A stretch of DNA of 64,000 nt from Thiomicrorhabdus lithotrophica (GTDB taxonomy: Bacteria; Pseudomonadota; Gammaproteobacteria; Thiomicrospirales; Thiomicrospiraceae), in NCBI RefSeq assembly GCF_029201445.1, contig NZ_CP102381.1, positions 2,108,001 through 2,172,000 of the forward strand, written 5' to 3'. Positions 1 through 8,643 of the stretch are shown here, one piece after another. Both the position numbers and the translations under genes were made by a program. Position 1 is the first letter of the stretch; every line of letters starts with the position of its first letter. The notes under the pieces were generated by a model that ran no database searches, was not told where the DNA came from, and was given only the letters and a program-made list of their open reading frames with translations.

Positions 1-710
1 ATATGTTTGTTATTCGACATTCAGAAAGTGGCGCAGCTCATTTCTTCTCACAACATGTTGCACCTCACGTACATGTCATGAATGCTGGTGATGGTCAACA
101 CGCCCACCCTACTCAAGCGATGCTCGATATGTTTACCATTCGTAAACACAAAGGCGATATTTATGATTTAACCGTTGCGATTATTGGTGACGTACTGCAC
201 TCTCGCGTAGTGCGTTCACAAATCCAGGCTCTTAGTATTTTAGAAGCTCGAGAAATTCGTGTTATTGGTCCAAAAACCTTAATGCCTGAATCACCCGAAG
301 CAATGGGTGTGCATGTTTATCATGACATGGAAGAAGGCCTAAAAGACGTAGATGTTGTGATTATGGTTCGTTTACAAAATGAACGTATGACAAGTGCCCT
401 AATCCCAAGTGAAAAAGAGTTCTTTAAGCTTTATGGTTTAACAGAAAAACGCTTGGCACTCGCAAAACCTGATGCCATCGTCATGCACCCTGGGCCAATT
501 AACCGTGGTGTTGAAATAGACTCTGCCGTTGCCGATGGACCTCAATCCGTTATTCTTGAACAGGTAACTTATGGAATTGCCGTTCGCATGGCGGTTATGG
601 CTATCATTATGAGTAATGCTGCGCAACTTGCCCAACATAAACTTGAACAAGAGCAACAAGCAAGTTTAGATTTAGTCGATATGAATGATTCAATGGAGGA
701 CACACTGTGA
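1..710 (+). CDS. pyrB: Aspartate carbamoyltransferase catalytic subunit, 3' part
   Basis: Transfers the carbamoyl group of carbamoyl phosphate to aspartate, the first committed step of pyrimidine synthesis in the cytoplasm. The window opens inside the gene; the first visible Met (base 3) is internal because it lies in the family block [11 protein letters not shown], followed by [12 protein letters not shown], which forms part of the active site. The reading continues through the aspartate-binding domain ([19 protein letters not shown]) to a stop at 710. The last four bases overlap the next gene, so translation is probably coupled. The N-terminal carbamoyl-phosphate half lies outside the window. 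The tail after the core is Gln/Glu-rich. Identification is firm; the promoter is not visible. Confidence 0.96.
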   Translation, partial: MFVIRHSESGAAHFFSQHVAPHVHVMNAGDGQHAHPTQAMLDMFTIRKHKGDIYDLTVAIIGDVLHSRVVRSQIQALSILEAREIRVIGPKTLMPESPEAMGVHVYHDMEEGLKDVDVVIMVRLQNERMTSALIPSEKEFFKLYGLTEKRLALAKPDAIVMHPGPINRGVEIDSAVADGPQSVILEQVTYGIAVRMAVMAIIMSNAAQLAQHKLEQEQQASLDLVDMNDSMEDTL

Positions 711-1993
711 GACATATCATTTCAAACGGTCGTGTCATCGATCCAAGCCAAAACTTAGATAAAATAACCAATGTCTATCTTTCCCGTGGCCGTGTCGTAG
801 CGGTTGCTGATGAGGCACCAGAAGGCTTTACAGCCGATCAAGAGATTGATGCTACGGGCAAATGGATTCTACCAGGCCTGGTAGATTTACAAGCACGTTT
901 AGGTGAACCTGGAAACCAATATGCAGGTAATATCGCATCCGAAACTCAAGCAGCGGTTGCGGGTGGAATTACGAGCATTTGTTGCCCACCAGATACCTCT
1001 CCTGTCAATGACTCTCAAGCCGTCACTGAGTTACTACAACGCCGCGCAAGGCAAGCAGCCACAGCCTTTATTATGCCCATTGGGGCCATTACACAAGGAC
1101 TAGAAGGTGAACGTTTAAGTAACTCCTTCTCTCTTAAACAAGCTGGCTGCATTGCTTTAAGCCAAGCGAACAAATCTATCCAAAACCCGCTAACGCTAAA
1201 AAATGCCTTAGAGTACAACTCAACCTTAAATATCCCAATTTTTCTGCGTTGCGAAGATACGCAATTAAAAAATGGAGGAATCGCACATAGTGGTCCAGTA
1301 AGTTCCCGTTTAGGACTGCCTGAAATCCCTCCTGCAGCAGAAACAACTGCTTTAGCTAGAGACTTACTATTAGTGGAAGAGTCAGGTGTTAAAGCGCACT
1401 TTTCACAAATTTCATGTGCTCGCTCGGTTGAGTTAATTGCGGATGCTAAAAAACGAGGGTTACCCGTTACCTGCGATGTCGCAATTCATCAATTGCATCT
1501 GTCTGAGATGGACTTACTTGGCTTCAATAGTCTATTTAATGTATCTCCACCGCTAAGAGGCATGAGCGATAAACAAGCACTTATCCTGGGCGTCAAATCC
1601 GGCATTATTGATGCTATCGTTAGCGACCATACACCTTTAGAGAAAGATGACAAACTACTACCATTTGGTGAAAGTGCGCCTGGCATTAGTGGTTTAGAAA
1701 CTTTACTCTCTCTACTCTTAAAGCTGGTTCAAGAGAACACGCTTGAATTAATGACGGCAATACGTTGTGTGACACAAATGCCTGCTCAGATTATTGACTG
1801 CCAAAGAGGTTCTCTCGCCGAAGGAAGTTCAGCTGATTTATGTATTTTGGATCCTGAGGCCATTTGGACTTTAGAAACCCAAAACATGCTAAGTGAAGGT
1901 AAAAATACCCCCTTTGCAGGTTGGGAGTTTATTGGTAAAGTTGAACAGACCTTCTTTCAAGGGCGTCCCGTTTACAAAAGTAGCCAAACATAA
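707..1993 (+). CDS. pyrX: Dihydroorotase-like protein, catalytically inactive (PyrC')
   Basis: A 428-residue amidohydrolase-fold protein. It begins at GTG 707 with GGAGGA six bases upstream, overlapping the pyrB stop. The dihydroorotase signature DLHxHLREPG reads [10 protein letters not shown] here: the metal-binding His62 and His64 are Gln and Arg. Other sites are also eroded (VAIHQL where active enzymes have PHH), although SDHTP is partly kept. In Pseudomonas and relatives such a dead homologue is a structural subunit of the aspartate carbamoyltransferase dodecamer, and coupling to pyrB supports the same role here. A functional dihydroorotase must be encoded elsewhere. pyrC-like annotation as an active enzyme would be wrong. 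Confidence 0.88.
   Translation: MRHIISNGRVIDPSQNLDKITNVYLSRGRVVAVADEAPEGFTADQEIDATGKWILPGLVDLQARLGEPGNQYAGNIASETQAAVAGGITSICCPPDTSPVNDSQAVTELLQRRARQAATAFIMPIGAITQGLEGERLSNSFSLKQAGCIALSQANKSIQNPLTLKNALEYNSTLNIPIFLRCEDTQLKNGGIAHSGPVSSRLGLPEIPPAAETTALARDLLLVEESGVKAHFSQISCARSVELIADAKKRGLPVTCDVAIHQLHLSEMDLLGFNSLFNVSPPLRGMSDKQALILGVKSGIIDAIVSDHTPLEKDDKLLPFGESAPGISGLETLLSLLLKLVQENTLELMTAIRCVTQMPAQIIDCQRGSLAEGSSADLCILDPEAIWTLETQNMLSEGKNTPFAGWEFIGKVEQTFFQGRPVYKSSQT
870..883. repeat. Palindrome TACCAGGCCTGGTA, copy 1
   Basis: Perfect 14-mer, 16 bp with flanking C/G. It lies inside pyrC' and is read as Pro-Gly-Leu-Val. Confidence 0.9.
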
Positions 1994-2016
1994 AAGTTTG
2001 GCGGCTAGGTTACTGA

Positions 2017-2745
2017 ATGTTTTGTTACACTCTAAGCTCACCCGTTCAACAAGCTGAACAGATTAATGGCTTTTGGCTTGTCAGTTTTTCTCTATCCACT
2101 CCTTTAACTTTAGAGAAAACTTTAGGCAGAACCTTCTATTTCCAAGAAGTGCCCGAGATTCTTCTCTGCCTATTTCAAGACACCAGCAACCGCTCTACTC
2201 ATTCCTATCAATTTTTAGTACAGCAAGCTTTACCAGAAAATATTATTACTCAGTTAACAGCAATTTGTTGTGAATCGAACCAAAACCTGACTCTGCCTAA
2301 TAGCGACACCCCCACATTAATTTTGGCTGATAACCTATTTATGGCAAATACTTTCGCCTTTGCAAAATACCAAATAAGTCAGACATCAAACAGCATTACC
2401 AACAGTATATTAGCCAGTGATAACGCATTCCCTTTTATAGTGAAACCTGCTCGCTATCTTATGCCAGAAATGCCTCCTGAAGCGATTGGTGCTTCAACGC
2501 TATTAGAAGATTGGAAAGTTCAAAACCGTTTGGCTTCACATGCAGGGCTACCAGGATGTTTTGATGGTGACTTATTTGAGATATTTAACTACTGGCTAAA
2601 CTCAATCGAAGATGACATTAAAACCAATAACATAGAACAAAACTGGCAGGTAATTGTCTTTGCTGAAAGCGCAATACAAAAAAAATGCCTGCAAGCTAGC
2701 CAGCAATTTAGCTGGGTTAACTTAACAGGCATCTTAGCCAACTAG
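2017..2745 (+). CDS. Unknown protein downstream of pyrBC'
   Basis: A 242-residue protein starting at ATG 2017, 23 bases after pyrC', so probably in the same transcript. No signal peptide or membrane helix is evident. The C-terminal third holds the most conserved-looking stretch, MPPEAIGASTLLEDWKVQN followed by SHAGLPGCFDGDLFEIFNYWL. I have a vague impression of similarity to proteins labelled dihydroorotate dehydrogenase electron-transfer subunit (PyrK) in other Gammaproteobacteria, but the iron-sulfur cysteine cluster of true PyrK is absent, so I do not assign that function. Position suggests a pyrimidine-related role only by association. Confidence 0.7.
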   Translation: MFCYTLSSPVQQAEQINGFWLVSFSLSTPLTLEKTLGRTFYFQEVPEILLCLFQDTSNRSTHSYQFLVQQALPENIITQLTAICCESNQNLTLPNSDTPTLILADNLFMANTFAFAKYQISQTSNSITNSILASDNAFPFIVKPARYLMPEMPPEAIGASTLLEDWKVQNRLASHAGLPGCFDGDLFEIFNYWLNSIEDDIKTNNIEQNWQVIVFAESAIQKKCLQASQQFSWVNLTGILAN

Positions 2746-2798
2746 CGTTATTTAAAAGAGTTCTTCACCCCTTCAAAACTAAACTTTACGCTTAAACT

Positions 2799-3029
2799 TT
2801 ATTGTTCTAAACCATCGATATTGGCCGCTCTTTTACGCGTTTTTTTCGCTAGTTTCTCAATATCTTTGGCAACACAGTGAAGTGCTAATTCAGCCGTTGA
2901 CCCTAACGCCGCTTCAACCAAAATCTGTAATTCTTCAAAGTTTTCAACTGTTAGTGCTTTTTTCTGTTCTTTAGTTAGACTTCTTTTAAAACCATCCACT
3001 ACTTTATAAGCGTGTTTATCAATTTTCAT
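2799..3029 (-). CDS. Small unknown protein
   Basis: A 76-residue, Lys-rich, predicted mainly helical protein with no membrane segment. The start at 3029 is preceded by AAAGGAG at normal spacing, which supports it being a real gene. It sits 70 bases beyond ppk2 on the same strand. The C-terminus (AKKTRKRAANIDGLE) is basic. No family recognised. Confidence 0.65.
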   Translation of the reverse strand: MKIDKHAYKVVDGFKRSLTKEQKKALTVENFEELQILVEAALGSTAELALHCVAKDIEKLAKKTRKRAANIDGLEQ

Positions 3030-3099
3030 AATTTTCTACTCCTTTGTTAAGGGTTCACTTCAAAGGAGCTTTGCAAAAACATGCAAAGCTCAAGCATGT

Positions 3100-3894
3100 T
3101 TAATCGTATTGGAAAATATCTTCACCAGAACTCACAATCAATGGATCAGGCTGACCAACAACCTCTTCGTCTTTACCATCATAAGGTAGCATGCTTAACA
3201 CATGACGCATCGCTTCTAAACGAGCACGCTTCTTATCATTTGATTTTACAACCGTCCATGGTGCGTGATTAGTATTGGTATAGAAGAACATATCTTCCTT
3301 CGCCTTGGTGTAATCATCCCATCTATCCAAAGAGGCTAAATCCATGGGACTTAATTTCCACTGCTTTAATGGATCGGTTTTACGTGCATTAAAACGTCTT
3401 AACTGTTCTTTACGACCCACTGAGAACCAAAATTTTATGATGCGTACGCCATCCGCTTGAATCATTCTTTCAAACTCTGGGGCTTGATGCATAAACAGCG
3501 TATATTCTTGAGGTTTACAGAAACCCATTACACGCTCAACACCAGCACGGTTGTACCAAGAACGGTCAAATAAAACCATCTCACCCGCCGTCGGCATGTT
3601 CTGAATATAACGCTGAAAGTACCACTGACCTTTTTCAATTTCGCTTGGCTTATCTAGAGCCACAACTCTTGCGCCACGAGGATTCAAATGTTCCATCATT
3701 CGCTTGATTGTTCCACCCTTACCTGCGGCATCACGACCTTCAAACACAAGCACGATACGCTCATCGTTTTCTTTAACCCACTTCTGCACTTTTAGGAATT
3801 CAATCTGTAGTGTACGTTTTATCTTTTCGTATTCAGCGCGTTTGATTTTGTCACTGTATGGATAATTACTCTCACTTGATTTTACTTTTTTCAC
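3100..3894 (-). CDS. ppk2: Polyphosphate kinase 2
   Basis: Transfers phosphate between polyphosphate and nucleotides, favouring NDP phosphorylation in class I enzymes. The 264-residue length and motifs are those of a single-domain PPK2: Walker A-like FEGRDAAGKGG (about residues 49-59), the lid-type basic segment around LNPRGARVVAL, and Walker B-like VLFDRSWYNRAGVE. Later conserved blocks include FSVGRKEQLRRF and WKLSPMDLASL. The start is GTG 3894 with AGGAGG five bases upstream. It is transcribed leftward as a single gene or with the small gene at 2799. Together with ppk1 and ppx at 58-62 kb it gives this stretch three polyphosphate enzymes. Nucleotide preference (ADP, GDP or AMP) cannot be read from sequence alone. 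Confidence 0.95.
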   Translation of the reverse strand: MKKVKSSESNYPYSDKIKRAEYEKIKRTLQIEFLKVQKWVKENDERIVLVFEGRDAAGKGGTIKRMMEHLNPRGARVVALDKPSEIEKGQWYFQRYIQNMPTAGEMVLFDRSWYNRAGVERVMGFCKPQEYTLFMHQAPEFERMIQADGVRIIKFWFSVGRKEQLRRFNARKTDPLKQWKLSPMDLASLDRWDDYTKAKEDMFFYTNTNHAPWTVVKSNDKKRARLEAMRHVLSMLPYDGKDEEVVGQPDPLIVSSGEDIFQYD

Positions 3895-4233
3895 CCTAAC
3901 CTCCTATTTAAGATTTTTATCAATTACTTATTATTAATCCTTTAACTATACGCCGATTAAAAGCCCTTTAAAGGCCTATATAAGGGTAAACACGAACCAA
4001 AAATTGATTTAAAACAAGTTGAAGATATAATTATTTAAAACGCATATAAAACCCTTGATAATAGAATGGTTTTATTAATTAAATTCCTAAATACTCTACA
4101 ATTAATTTAATTTATTAAACTTAAAAAAGATTATTTTATTTAAAAAACAAATACAGCTTACAAGATACAAAGTGTTTTGAATCTATTAGAATGCTAAACA
4201 AATACACTTTCATAAGTTTAGCTGGAGCAAGAC
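3895..4233. other. AT-rich divergent intergenic region
   Basis: About 340 bases between the divergent ppk2 and yggS genes, with long A/T runs. It must carry both promoters, but no clear -35/-10 pair or operator could be fixed. No reading frame or repeat of the TACCAGGCCTGGTA family is present. Confidence 0.6.
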
Positions 4234-4932
4234 ATGTCTGATTCAATTATCACGCGATATCAAAATGTGAAAAACAGGGTTCACCAGGCCTGCTTAGATG
4301 CAAATCGTGATCCAGAATCCGTGCAACTTTTAGCCGTAAGCAAAACTAAACCGATTGAGGATATTCAAATCCTATCTAAAAATGGTCAAAAATCGTTTGG
4401 TGAAAACTATGTACAAGAGTCATTAGCTAAAATTGAGATTTGCCCTGATTTAGAGTGGCATTTTATTGGTCCGATTCAATCGAATAAAACTAAACCGATT
4501 GCTGAGAACTTTCAATGGGTACACAGTGTTGATCGTTTAAAAATTGCTCAACGTTTGAGCCTACAACGTCCAACAGATTTGCCTCCTCTAAATATATTAC
4601 TAGAAGTCAACATCAGCGAACAAGCATCAAAAGCAGGTTTTAGCCCTCAGGAAGTTTTAGAATTTGCACCACAAATAGCAGCCTTACCTAACTTGAATTT
4701 AAGGGGTTTAATGGCAATTCCACAACAAGCCGATGTTCTTGAAGAACAAAGAAAACCATTTGCCAAAATGCACCAACTTTTAAAACAGTTGCAGCAACAA
4801 TATCCTGACTGGCATTTGGATACTTTATCGATGGGAATGTCTGGTGATTTAGAAGCCGCTATATACGAAGGTGCAACAATGGTAAGAATAGGTACAGATA
4901 TTTTTGGGGCGAGAGATTACTCTAAAACATAA
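4234..4932 (+). CDS. yggS: YggS-family PLP homeostasis protein
   Basis: A cytoplasmic PLP-binding TIM-barrel protein of 232 residues that buffers pyridoxal phosphate and affects amino-acid metabolism; it has no known catalytic activity. Visible family blocks are VQLLAVSKTKP (with the PLP lysine), FGENYVQE, WHFIGPIQSNK, VHSVDRLKIA, LRGLMAIP, LSMGMSGDLEAAIYEGATMVRIGTDIFG. The start at 4234 has GGAGCAAGAC before it. In many Gammaproteobacteria yggS lies directly before proC and yggT; here 3.7 kb of other genes intervene. A palindrome copy starts three bases after the stop. Confidence 0.95.
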   Translation: MSDSIITRYQNVKNRVHQACLDANRDPESVQLLAVSKTKPIEDIQILSKNGQKSFGENYVQESLAKIEICPDLEWHFIGPIQSNKTKPIAENFQWVHSVDRLKIAQRLSLQRPTDLPPLNILLEVNISEQASKAGFSPQEVLEFAPQIAALPNLNLRGLMAIPQQADVLEEQRKPFAKMHQLLKQLQQQYPDWHLDTLSMGMSGDLEAAIYEGATMVRIGTDIFGARDYSKT

Positions 4933-4934
4933 CT

Positions 4935-4948
4935 TACCAGGCCTGGTA
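4935..4948. repeat. Palindrome TACCAGGCCTGGTA, copy 2
   Basis: Intergenic, immediately downstream of the yggS stop codon. Confidence 0.9.
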
Positions 4949-5026
4949 GGCTAGTTGATTCACAACCATACAAACCTATTTGCAACCTGTTTAAACTTTG
5001 TTTGAAACCCTTTAAAAAAACAAAAA

Positions 5027-5054
5027 AGCCAAAATCGAATTCACGATTTTGGCT
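5027..5054 (-). terminator. Rho-independent terminator of the reverse-strand gene
   Basis: An 11-bp perfect stem (AGCCAAAATCG with its complement, six-base loop). On the minus strand it is followed by T-rich sequence (complement of the A runs at 5014-5026), fitting an end for the gene at 5226-6209. The plus-strand side lacks a clean T run. Confidence 0.75.
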
Positions 5055-5225
5055 CTGTCTCCTTTTTGCACAACCTGAAAAAATCAAACTTTTGATTCGT
5101 GTTTATCAAGTTGTTAAGGGCAATTTATTCAATTAAATTTCTTTAATCGCTAATCGCCTCTTGTACTTTATTTAACGACCATTTCTGTTATTTCTTTAAT
5201 CGTTATTCACAACTTAAACAACGGG

Positions 5226-6209
5226 TTATGTGTTTGGCGATGCTGCATTTGGCATAGCTTCAATTGCATCCTCTGTAGCGGCAACAACAGGAGATTCAAG
5301 CTTATCCATTTGCGCCATTTCAGCTAACTGCTCATGAAACTCTTTAACTCTTGCCAACCAACCTTGCTGGCTATCTTGCTCTGGAAAACGTTGAGCGGTC
5401 ACATCACCCATCAATTCATTAAATATCGACTGGGCATTTTCAAACTGTTCGTTTAAACGTGTTACCGCATCTTGCCAACTCTGTAAATAAGGCGGCAAAT
5501 CGCTCATATCAACACCATACTCTTCAGCGACATCTTCAGACTCTGCGGCCTGTTTTTGAACATCATTATATTCAGCTAAGGCAGCCTGCTGATAACGAGT
5601 TGCCACAGCTTCTGTTTGGGTTAAATTTAACTTCATTGAGCTTAACTGACCGTAATCAATTTCTAATTCCATCGCTTGCTGAAGTGCTTTTTCAATATTG
5701 CCGTCAAAGAATTGATTAGACAAAGCATCAACCTGCTCAAAAACATCAAACACAGCTTTTAGCTCATCTTCATTTAAGTCACCCTCAATAGAAAATGCGA
5801 ACCGTTCTTCAAATGCGGTCATTTCCAATGCTTCTTTGCTTTCAAAATAACGCACACCTTGAGGTCCTTGCTCTCCAGATTGGGTTTCTTTGTATGACTG
5901 ATATTGCGCATAAAGTTGACGGAAATCTACGCTAACAGTATCGCCTTCGTTGGTGGTCAACTGTAAGCTCATGGTTTCACTATACTGATAAGCTCTCTCG
6001 AATTGCTCCATTCTTGCGGCTGCAACCGCGGATTGGGCGCTTGGCTTATAAGAAACATCATCAGAGTTTACATTGCGAGCGGATTGATCAGCATCATGCT
6101 TTGCTTTCACAATCTCTGAAACATCCATACCTGGTTTAGCATTTTTATTGTTTTCTTTAACATCAAACAACTGATTTAATAATGGGTTATTTGCAATCGT
6201 ATTAGACAT
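5226..6209 (-). CDS. Unknown acidic protein, possibly DUF5610-like
   Basis: A 327-residue, strongly acidic, Gln-rich protein without signal peptide or membrane helix. The N-terminal 70 residues look disordered. The middle region (about 85-200) contains FSIEGDLNEDELKAVFDVFEQVDALSNQFFDGNIEKALQQAM, which resembles the DUF5610 pattern seen in other gammaproteobacterial proteins of unknown function; I hold this as tentative. The C-terminus is predicted coiled or helical. It runs opposite to yggS and the cytochrome gene and has its own terminator at 5027-5054. Together with the cytochrome it interrupts the usual yggS-proC neighbourhood. Confidence 0.75.
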   Translation of the reverse strand: MSNTIANNPLLNQLFDVKENNKNAKPGMDVSEIVKAKHDADQSARNVNSDDVSYKPSAQSAVAAARMEQFERAYQYSETMSLQLTTNEGDTVSVDFRQLYAQYQSYKETQSGEQGPQGVRYFESKEALEMTAFEERFAFSIEGDLNEDELKAVFDVFEQVDALSNQFFDGNIEKALQQAMELEIDYGQLSSMKLNLTQTEAVATRYQQAALAEYNDVQKQAAESEDVAEEYGVDMSDLPPYLQSWQDAVTRLNEQFENAQSIFNELMGDVTAQRFPEQDSQQGWLARVKEFHEQLAEMAQMDKLESPVVAATEDAIEAMPNAASPNT

Positions 6210-6530
6210 TGGGTATTCCTCTTTCTGGTCTAAATTAAATCCCTTGAATGCTCCTTAGTTTACCAGGTAACAACTCAATCCCTTTATGTAGGTATATTCT
6301 TATTATTTTTAGATATAACTTAGTTATCGACCGATATAAAAAAGCTTTAATTGTAATCTCTTAACATAGGGTTTATATAAATTACCAGGCCTGGTAACTT
6401 TTATTGTTTAGATTATCTGAATTATCTCAAATCAACTTCTTATGCAACGACTAAAGGTAAGTTTTGACTCAAACAAAATTAAGCGTTCTAATAAAGGTAG
6501 ATAGTAAATAGAATTTTGGAGCGTTTCTGT
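6210..6530. other. Divergent intergenic region with one palindrome
   Basis: About 320 AT-rich bases between the divergent unknown gene and the cytochrome gene. Apart from the 14-bp palindrome near 6383 and presumed promoters, nothing recognisable was found. Confidence 0.6.
6383..6396. repeat. Palindrome TACCAGGCCTGGTA, copy 3
   Basis: Intergenic; extends to the 16-mer TTACCAGGCCTGGTAA (6382-6397). Confidence 0.9.
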
Positions 6531-8498
6531 ATGAAAACGATTAACTGGTTAAGCTTACCGATATTACTCTCGCTAACCCTAATTGGATGTGGTGGTGGAG
6601 ATGATTCTCCTACAGCAGATGGAAGTGGCACCGAGGTAGTAGATGAGGTACATAGCGCCATGTTCAACAATCCTGCTTTTGTTGCAAGCTGGGGAGAGAA
6701 AGGGGTATTTACGGATGCCAATACCTGCTCAAGTTGTCACACAGGTAATGCTACAGTTATGGAGTTCAACGGAAAAGATGTTAGCCCATATACTGAGTGG
6801 AAACACTCTACTATGGCTAACGCTTTAAACGATCCATATTTCAATGCAGTAGTTGAAGAAGAAACCCACATCTTTCCACACTTAAAAGGTTTTATTGAAG
6901 ATAGCTGCTTAAGTTGCCACTCTCCTATGGCTTATACCCATGCCCATCAAACTGGTGAGGCTTTAGTTTCTGATGCAACGACCACTTTATTAGCCGATGG
7001 CGCTTATCCTTTTGCCACAGCTATTGGAGATGATCACGCACGTGAAGGCATATCATGTACCGCCTGCCACCAAATTCAATCTGATGATTTAGGGTCTATT
7101 GCCAGCATGAGTGGGCATTATAAAATCAATAGCACAGACGACAACATGGGTTCTGCCCCTGCTATTTTTGGGCCATTTAAAAATCTTACCGAAAACTCTA
7201 TGGTAGCAAATACTCAATATAAACCGGAATATGCCGCTCATATTGCAGAGTCGGCTATGTGTGCTTCTTGCCATAACCTTTACACGCCATCATTAAATTT
7301 GGATGGTACTCTAGCTATTGTGTCCGGTACAACTGATACCAATGCGCAATTTCCAGAGCAAACCCCTTATTGGGAATGGTTAAACAGTGATTATTCAGAT
7401 CCCGCAAAAGAAAATAAAACTTGCCAAGCCTGCCATATGGCGGAACCAGAAGCTGACTATAAAACACGTATTGCAACCAGAAAGAATGGTACTGAAAATA
7501 CGAACTTTACAGAAAGACCAGATGTACCAGGTGGTGATGATGCGAATAGTTTTTTTGCAGTACATGAATTTGTGGGTGGCAACAGTTATTTGTTAACCTT
7601 GCTCAAAACCTATATGACAGAACTCGGTTTAGGCTCAGCCTCTGGTCATAGCGCACAAGGTTTTCAAGATCAAATTGAAGCAACCCAAATATTTTTAAGC
7701 TCAGCTGCTGAGTTAACTGTAAACCCTTCATTGACAGGTTCAACTTTGGAAGTCCCTGTTACGATCACCAATAAAACAGGTCATAAACTACCAACCAGCT
7801 ATCCTTCTCGTCGTATGTGGATTCACATGAAAGTGACGGATAACAATGGCAACACGGTATTTGAATCAGGTGCAGTTGATAGTAATGGTCGCATTGCAAA
7901 AGATAACGCTACCAATGGCTTCACCCAAAGCAAGTGTTTAGAAATTCTAAAACAACCGGATGCCGCTACTTTTGACTCCGTTGCACAAGGTTGTTATGAA
8001 CCACACCACAATATCATTAACAACCCGAACCAAGTTGCCATTTATGAAGGCGTTCTAGGGGATGTAAACCAGGATATTACTCATGTATTGTTGCATGCTC
8101 GTCAATACATTAAAGACAATCGTATCCCACCAAAAGGCTGGACACTAGCAGGTCAACATACCAACCCTGCTGATCCAGCGATAAAGGATGATGGTATTGT
8201 CGGTTCAGCTTCAACAGATGGTGACTTTGCTCCAGGAAAAGAAGCTGCTGGAGGATCAGATGCTACCGATACAGTAACTTACAGCATTGATGTTTCAGCA
8301 GGTACAGCACCGTTTAGCGTTACCGCTGATTTGTATTACCAAACTATTAAACCAAGCTTCGTATTGGGTATGCATGCTGATGACGTTGCTCACGGCGGCA
8401 TAACTGGAGATAGCTACGTAGGACGTTTTAAAGAGATGTATAAGGAAACGCCTCCGATGACAGAAACCTTAGCCAGTCAGACTGTTGCAGTTCCTTAA
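6531..8498 (+). CDS. Pentahaem cytochrome c lipoprotein
   Basis: A 655-residue exported electron carrier or oxidoreductase. The start is ATG 6531, with GGAG nine bases upstream; a TTG start 15 bases earlier would place extra residues before the signal peptide. The signal peptide ends in a lipobox (LIGC, Cys20) followed by GGGDD, so the protein is a lipoprotein. Five CXXCH haem sites are visible at about 66-70, 126-130, 176-180, 244-248 and 298-302. The C-terminal half has a beta-sandwich-like segment with NKTGHKLPTSYPSRRMWIH, a block found in other multihaem cytochromes. Redox partner and substrate are unknown. The gene stands alone with its own terminator; it separates yggS from proC. Confidence 0.88.
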   Translation: MKTINWLSLPILLSLTLIGCGGGDDSPTADGSGTEVVDEVHSAMFNNPAFVASWGEKGVFTDANTCSSCHTGNATVMEFNGKDVSPYTEWKHSTMANALNDPYFNAVVEEETHIFPHLKGFIEDSCLSCHSPMAYTHAHQTGEALVSDATTTLLADGAYPFATAIGDDHAREGISCTACHQIQSDDLGSIASMSGHYKINSTDDNMGSAPAIFGPFKNLTENSMVANTQYKPEYAAHIAESAMCASCHNLYTPSLNLDGTLAIVSGTTDTNAQFPEQTPYWEWLNSDYSDPAKENKTCQACHMAEPEADYKTRIATRKNGTENTNFTERPDVPGGDDANSFFAVHEFVGGNSYLLTLLKTYMTELGLGSASGHSAQGFQDQIEATQIFLSSAAELTVNPSLTGSTLEVPVTITNKTGHKLPTSYPSRRMWIHMKVTDNNGNTVFESGAVDSNGRIAKDNATNGFTQSKCLEILKQPDAATFDSVAQGCYEPHHNIINNPNQVAIYEGVLGDVNQDITHVLLHARQYIKDNRIPPKGWTLAGQHTNPADPAIKDDGIVGSASTDGDFAPGKEAAGGSDATDTVTYSIDVSAGTAPFSVTADLYYQTIKPSFVLGMHADDVAHGGITGDSYVGRFKEMYKETPPMTETLASQTVAVP

Positions 8499-8547
8499 TC
8501 AACATCAGGATCAACAACTAAACTCACCAACAGAGCTGTAATCTAAT

Positions 8548-8585
8548 GCACTTGTTTGTAAAACACATTCAAGTGCTATTTTTTA
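8548..8585 (+). terminator. Rho-independent terminator after the cytochrome gene
   Basis: GCACTTG (8548-8554) pairs with CAAGTGC (8570-8576), the loop can pair further (TGT/ACA), and a T-rich tract TATTTTTTA follows. Confidence 0.75.
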
Positions 8586-8643
8586 GTAGCAAATCCTTTA
8601 TAATAGATTCAATTCAAAACTCTTGACATTGGACATACAGGAC

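Noticed and set aside
4935-4948. The palindrome as a rho-independent terminator
   Set aside because: A hairpin could form with a GGCC loop and six-bp stem, but copies lack a T run, occur inside genes, and the copy at 44570 lies beyond a separate strong terminator.
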